Assembly (NCBI GenBank): GCA_012934845.2
Contig: WNNJ02002847.1
Location: 62,001-126,000 of the forward strand
Direction of reading: 5' to 3'
DNA length: 64,000 nucleotides
Origin: Pomphorhynchus laevis
Lineage: Eukaryota; Acanthocephala; Palaeacanthocephala; Echinorhynchida; Pomphorhynchidae
The notes beneath the pieces were generated by a model. That model made no database searches. It saw only the letters and a list, made by a program, of their open reading frames with translations, and was not told the origin of the DNA. This document shows positions 58,701 to 64,000 of the stretch, in pieces. The position numbers and the translations under genes are program-made. Each line of letters opens with the position of its first letter. The stretch's first letter is position 1.

Positions 58701-61700
58701 CTTACGATTTTAAACATTCTGTAGATAATATCGATTTTAATTGAACAATATCCTGTTCATCAAAATTAGAAATTGCTAGCACATGCTTAAAAACAGTAGA
58801 ATTCTCCCAATAAAGTTGAGCTTTCTTGATTGCAGAATTGTCGACGAGGTCACGCTTATTAAGTAAAAGGACGTTGATTTTGCCGCTATCGAGAGATAAT
58901 TTCAATTTATCGTGATAATTACAAATGTCGATTGTATACAGAATTACATCTGCATTTTTGACGCTATAACAGACAAACGTAAAAAATCATAGATTACGAT
59001 GTTTGCTATGCATTTTCGTTTATTCACCTCAAAATATTTTGTTTAATAATAAAAAGCTATTATTAAATGATAATTATAATCTAAATCAAATTATTTAAAT
59101 TTTAAATAAAATTAATTATAATTTATTTTCTTTCTTTATATAATCTTTATTAAAATTATATGTATTATGCTGATAAAAAAATTATTAAGTTGAACAATTC
59201 TATAAAGCAAATTCTAAATAAATAATTAATACAACTAATTTAAAATAATGTCTTTTATTTAAAATTGAAATTAATAAATGTGTTTTATTAAAAATTAATT
59301 TTAAATTTACATTATTCTAATTAATAATTGGAATAATTCAACGTTTTTATAAAGTTAAATCGTGATTAGACCTCAAGACTGGATGAGCATTCATATAAGA
59401 TTATCACTCAAATATAAGCTTAAGGTTGTTAAAACTTTCGAATTAACAACGGACTTTATCGCCTAGAACATTCATTTAAGATAACATATGTAATGTTAGG
59501 GAAAAATAATTTTTTTCTAAGTATAAACTTATCACAATTCATGGAAATGAAAATTAGTTTTGTTAAGCCAAATAAATAGTAAGTAAATTTCCGAGAAGTA
59601 ATCTTATTTAAAATTTACAAGTAATCCATCAAACATCGAAATGTATTTAAATCTAAAATGAAAGTTTTACAACAGAATATCTTATTCAGATTCAATCAAA
59701 ACTCAATATTATTTATGTAATAAATACCACACCTCTCGTACGTGCGCTCAATTCCGGCAAGTTCAAGTTCATCGTTACTGGAAGAGTTTAACCCAGCAGT
59801 ATCTGCAATAAGCACATTTGGGCAATCGTCCAACTCCAGAACGGTTTCGATAACGTCCCGTGTGGTTCCCGCTAAGGATGAAGTAATTGATCTTCTAGAT
59901 TTTGCTGTTAAGTAGAAAACGATGATATGATAGTAAAAAAAGCAAAATACTTAGTGAATTCATCAAAGTGCTTTTGCCTGCGTTAGCAGGACCAACTATA
60001 CAAACTTTGATTCCATCCTTGTAAATGGCTACTTTACTGCCTCTCTGAAGCCAGCTAGCTAGTTCTTGTTCTATAATCGATAGGGATCCTTAAAAGTTGC
60101 ATGTTGTCTCATTTTAATTTATACTCCATATGTGCTAAGTATGAAGCTTTTACTAGTGCTTATAGAAACATGTAATTTTTGTATTTATTGATCTTTAACA
60201 TATATACTTCATTTTAAATGCTTCTTTGCAATTACCCTCCATCATTTTGGTAAAATCATATTATTACTTGAAATATCGTAGCTGACAGCCGTTTTGATTT
60301 ACAAGCTTGAATGATACCTTAGCATATACGGTGTTTCGTGTATTGTCTCTGTCATTTAGTTAGATCTAGTAGACTACACCGACACAAATTGTAAAAGCTT
60401 CCGGCTTAATTATTTCGTTAATTACAATAAAAAATCGTAGATAATTTGAATTGAAGGAGTTCAAAAAATTCATTGTCAAATATGCTGTGTTCTTATGCTA
60501 ATTCGAATGAGTTGTTCAATCCAATACAAAATATTATAACATTTTCACGTCATTGTTTTCTGTTTCGTTGAGCTCGCAAATATTGACTAAGCTAGCGAAT
60601 TTATTATAAATCCTCCTTACTACTGAATTAACAATTCATTTTATTTTTAATTAACTATACAGCCGAATATTAAATTTACACATGTCAATAAATAATTGTA
60701 TTATATTAAATTTTGTCATTAAAAACATATATTAAATTATGCTATTAAATGCTATATCTACGATGTCATAGTAGATAAATATTATATTATGAACGCATAA
60801 TGGACTATTACATCAATATAAATAAAGTATTAAGTAATGTAGATAGATATTAAATTTATTTATATCGTCATCAAATGTTGTCAATAAATGCTTAGACGTC
60901 ATTTATTCTAAACGAACAAGGCATTTAATTCTAAATTATTTATACAATTATTGTATACTTGAATTCATGTCTTTCTTAATATTAGTTAATGATGGTTTTA
61001 TAGACATGATATGAAAAACGTTTTCTTTATTATTGCAAGCTTTTAACGCACAGTGTCCTTTTCAAGCAAACAGTAAAAAAACAAAAAATACTAGGAAAGA
61101 AATATAAGATGTCATATTATACTGTGACGTCGATGCTTATTACAAAGAACAATATTTTATGTGATATGGCAGTTATTGGACGTTTTAGCTGCCAGTTAGA
61201 ATTGTTTCCAATAATTGGATTAGATTGGTTAGCGATGCAGACAACTTCTTTGATGAGCCTACATGATACGTATTTTTATAGCGAATACTTTCCACGTTGT
61301 TCCAATAAATATAGCGATCAGTATTCATTTGATAACATTCGATAACATGATAATGTTATCAAATGAGCCACATGATAACATTTGGCTGAACTTGTGTCTT
61401 CTTTTCTTAGACCGTATTTATGTTGTTTATATGCATACAAAGATTTTGAGACGTTTGATTTAGGTATGACTGTTCACAAACGTTACAGTTAATCCTGAAA
61501 TTGAACTGTAGACTGGGTATCACAGTTCAACAAAACTATTCGACTCGTTTTGCCCACATTACTTACACTACCGATGCCGCTTGGAACCATCTTCACCGTG
61601 GTGGTCTCGATGCATCAACAGATCTAGTTGATGTGCGTATATTTCACAAAAAGATGCGAATTTAGCTAGCTTGCTTAAACGAAAGCCCAATTCAGATAAT

Positions 61701-64000
61701 TATATCGTTTACAGGATTTATTTGTTTGCTTGTAAAGGACACTATGTCTTAAAAGTAATAATAAAAAAACTTTATCATATCATGTCTATAACACCATCAT
61801 TAACTAATAATTTATACAATTATATATTAATTTATCTACACTTTCATTAAATAATAAATAGCCAATCAGCATTCAAAAAATAAATGCTGAATAGTTGATT
61901 GCCAATTATTGAATAGCCGATTTAAAGAGATTAATAGATTAATGTAATTAACTAATTATTAATCTACAAATGAATAGAGCTATCAATCTTATTAAGGATA
62001 TGGATTTTTGCTTTCATTATATTTCCTCTTTCTATCATTTAGTTAGATCTAAAAATAGTCGAAAACAAGTTTTCTTTGTCAAAAACTTGACAAAATATAA
62101 TTTCATAGTTTTACGTTCTTTATCAAAATTTCAAATGCACGTTAGTTCAATTGTAAGCATATGAATCTTAAACGATTCGCTGACTTTCCCTAAATCAATT
62201 AGATTAAAAATAAATGTGGATGTATCTCAACTTAATAAATTCACATTGAACTAAAATGTTTCAAATAGAACATAGGGATTTATATTTTCAATTAAAATCA
62301 ATGTTAACTTACCAGCTCGCTCAAGTGTTAAACTTGAGCGAGCTGATAAGGAATTGTATTATCAGCTCGCTCAAGTATATTGTATTATCTAGGGAATTGT
62401 ATTTGTATTATGTAAAATGTAAATAAAAAATATATTTTCTGGTAGCATTTTGTAATAGCGTAAACGTTCATTTTAATCGACGATATTTACTTATATTTTG
62501 ATTACAAATGAATCGTATTAAATAATATCTTTAGATCATTAGCTAGCAATAGATTTTAATCGATAATTCATTTTATATTTTTAGATTAAAATATTATTAA
62601 AACGCAATATAACGATTTTATGTTGCTAAAAGTATTAAATGCTCAAAGTATCTAGATTTCATTTAATGTTAGCAGGATCATAATTGGATATAACATTTGA
62701 TATTTCATAGAAGATTTGTAAATATTTGAATTTTATTTAAATATTCGCATTTTATTTGAATATATGATTATCATATTACAGAATAGCATTGTTGAGACTC
62801 GATTAATATTTAATTTGTATTTTTAAAAATTACATTTGCGTATAAGTAAAAGCGAAAAGTAAAGAGAATAAAAACACACGAGATCCTTAATTCCTTATAT
62901 ACAAAGAGATCATCCTATTCCCTTAGAGATTAACTTTAATTTATATAAATCTACTTAGCTAACGACTGTGATGAACATATAATATCTAAATTCCCAAGCG
63001 TTTATCGCAACCGCATTATGCTTCATAAAGAATGTAATAAATTAATTTATTCTTTATTTATGGTTTGATCACTTCATTAATTTGACATAAATGGAGTAAA
63101 AGATATTCAAATTATAGTTATTGAATATTACCAGAGGCTTGTAATTATTAAAAATTAAGATGCTGCGTATAATTTATTAATTCATAAGCCTGAATATTTT
63201 CATATCATTAAAAATTTGAATGAAACGAAAATATTTTGCAAACGAAAATATTTTTATTATGATTGATGGAATCAGGAAGACACAAACAGCATAAACTAAT
63301 TCTATGATGTTTAGACTTTTGAGTCTCATCAGTAAAAGGTTGCTGCACAACTGAATTTAAGTGCATCACTCCTAGACAGCTCAATGAGTCCTTCTAGCAC
63401 ACATCATGTACTAGACGGTATGTATATTTAAAATGTTTTTATTTTAAAAGTTTCATTTGTCAAATTATCTAAATTAATTAAAGTAAAATCTTAACAATAC
63501 CTTTGTACATCCTAAATTCGTATGATTCACTATCGGTGAAATCGTGTTCTTCCGCGAATTCGATATTTGCTTCAAGTATTGAAGCAATCTAAATAAGTTA
63601 ATATGTTTGAAAGAACATAAGTGCTCTGTAACAAAAAAGAATAATAAATTATTTTCAGTAATAAATAAAGATGTAAAACGTCAGACCAGCTCTGTTACAA
63701 AAATCAGTCTTACTTGCATTAGATGTCCACGCCATTTATCCACTAGTCTAGACATCGATCCAGACATTTGCTTTAAAGCAAGGGATTGTGTTACCTCGTT
63801 TAAAGAATGAATTAAATCGTTTACTGCCTCAGCTTCACTAAGAGACAGTTTTCCGTTAAAAAGGGCCCTTTTCGCTTATAATTATAATGGTATTATGTGA
63901 ATTAACGGTTAGCTAATAATTTTTACCTTTGAGTAAATTCTCCACGGTGTGCAAGCCTAACTCTTGGTATAGTACTCAAGCTTGAATACACGGATGAAAC
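55704..64000 (-). CDS. GTPBP3: tRNA-modification GTPase GTPBP3/MnmE (N-terminus beyond window)
   Basis: Seven exons join in matching phase: 64000-63927, 63867-63714, 63588-63501, 60070-59951, 59904-59733, 58963-58706, 55932-55704 (TGA), giving 364 residues. The family (bacterial MnmE, yeast MSS1, human GTPBP3) works with MnmG/MTO1 to modify the wobble uridine of mitochondrial tRNAs. Visible parts: end of the N-terminal domain (RVRLAHRGEFTQRALFNGKL), the helical domain (SEAEAVNDLIHSLNE, ILEANIEFAEEHDF), the G domain with G1 GPANAGKST, G2 in GTTRDV, G3 DTAGL and G4 NKRD, then the second helical part and the C-terminal FCVGK, which matches the conserved FCIGK with its functional cysteine. Introns of 46 and 59 nt alternate with large ones (about 3.4 and 2.8 kb) that hold repeats. 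All key motifs are intact, so I expect a functional gene. About 110-130 N-terminal residues lie to the right of the window. Confidence 0.95.
55933..58705. other. GTPBP3 last intron with a ~1.1-kb foldback
   Basis: This 2.8-kb intron separates the G4 exon from the C-terminal exon. Its middle is filled by the inverted repeat at 56580-57720, and the rest is AT-rich DNA. No extra exon is needed by the splice phases. Confidence 0.6.
56580..57720. repeat. Long inverted repeat (foldback), ~450-bp arms
   Basis: Left arm 56580-57050 and right arm 57297-57715 are reverse complements with scattered differences. Shared blocks include gagtatgttataaat, cactcattggttctgttctt, tttttgatagtcaatagg, catgttttaccctatactca and gacctggtaataat-type ends. 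The centre (57165-57275) carries an additional partial copy with gtcaattgctatcatcatca. No coding sequence was seen. It could be a foldback transposon or two inverted copies of one repeat. Confidence 0.85.
58964..59732. other. GTPBP3 intron between G3 and G4 exons
   Basis: AT-rich DNA of 769 nt. I see nothing else in it. Confidence 0.55.
60978..61815. mobile_element. TIR element, ~94-bp inverted ends, intronic
   Basis: The left end 60978-61071 (aatattagttaatgatggt, agacatgatatgaaaa, cagtgtccttttcaagcaaa) matches the reverse complement of 61723-61815 with a few differences. The 650-bp interior has frames at 61109-61345 and 61263-61463 with no recognised domain. The features fit a non-autonomous DNA transposon of unknown superfamily. 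Confidence 0.75.
62313..62377. repeat. Perfect hairpin (14-bp arms, 5-nt loop) plus third copy of the arm
   Basis: cagctcgctcaagt (62313-62326) is exactly complementary to 62332-62345. atcagctcgctcaagta recurs directly at about 62361-62377. Confidence 0.9.

Larger units (their letters stand above)
60071..63500. other. GTPBP3 3.4-kb intron
   Basis: It contains the TIR element at 60978-61815 and the hairpin cluster at 62313-62377. Short open frames in it are AT-rich and without family resemblance. The flanking exons join directly in phase. Confidence 0.6.

Overview
The window looks like AT-rich nuclear DNA from an invertebrate animal. Genes have spliceosomal introns with GT-AG ends, and several introns are only about 45-60 nt. 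The protein families are metazoan, and the mobile DNA is typical of animals: CR1/jockey-type LINEs, Penelope-like elements (PLEs), a Merlin-like trace and MITE-like repeats. I cannot name the species. I saw no tRNA, rRNA, CRISPR array or prokaryotic operon.

Host genes, left to right. (1) 1196-2810 (+): the last four exons of an ABCC/MRP-type transporter, covering the second nucleotide-binding domain. (2) 4655-23547 (-): a LYAR-type nucleolar zinc-finger gene with about 16 exons over 19 kb. Its lysine-rich middle has grown by duplication of phase-0 exons, and its introns carry PLE and LINE fragments. (3) 50242-51075 (-): an intact protein with four LIM domains, FHL-like. (4) 52185-52500 (-): a possible small two-exon gene of unknown function. 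(5) 55704 to past the right edge (-): GTPBP3/MnmE, the mitochondrial tRNA-modification GTPase, with seven exons recovered in matching phases through to its C-terminal FCVGK.

Between LYAR and the LIM gene, 23.7-43.9 kb is mostly mobile-element remains. These include at least five pieces of one LINE family in both orientations at 23.7-40.1 kb, a CCHC gag-like ORF1 fragment, a second EN fragment, a PLE GIY-YIG fragment and a Merlin-like fragment. LINE copies are visibly richer in G+C than their surroundings. Coding islands of higher GC therefore mark either host exons or LINE DNA.

The rest (43.9-50.2 kb, 51.1-54.4 kb and the large introns) is AT-rich DNA with small dispersed repeats, TIR elements, a roughly 1.1 kb foldback and an unusual number of short-loop, perfect inverted repeats. 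The most interesting signals are these hairpins, the exon amplification in LYAR, two LINE copies that share one destroyed catalytic motif, and a unit of open segments between identical 170-bp repeats just after the GTPBP3 stop codon. I did not find a convincing new multi-gene system.
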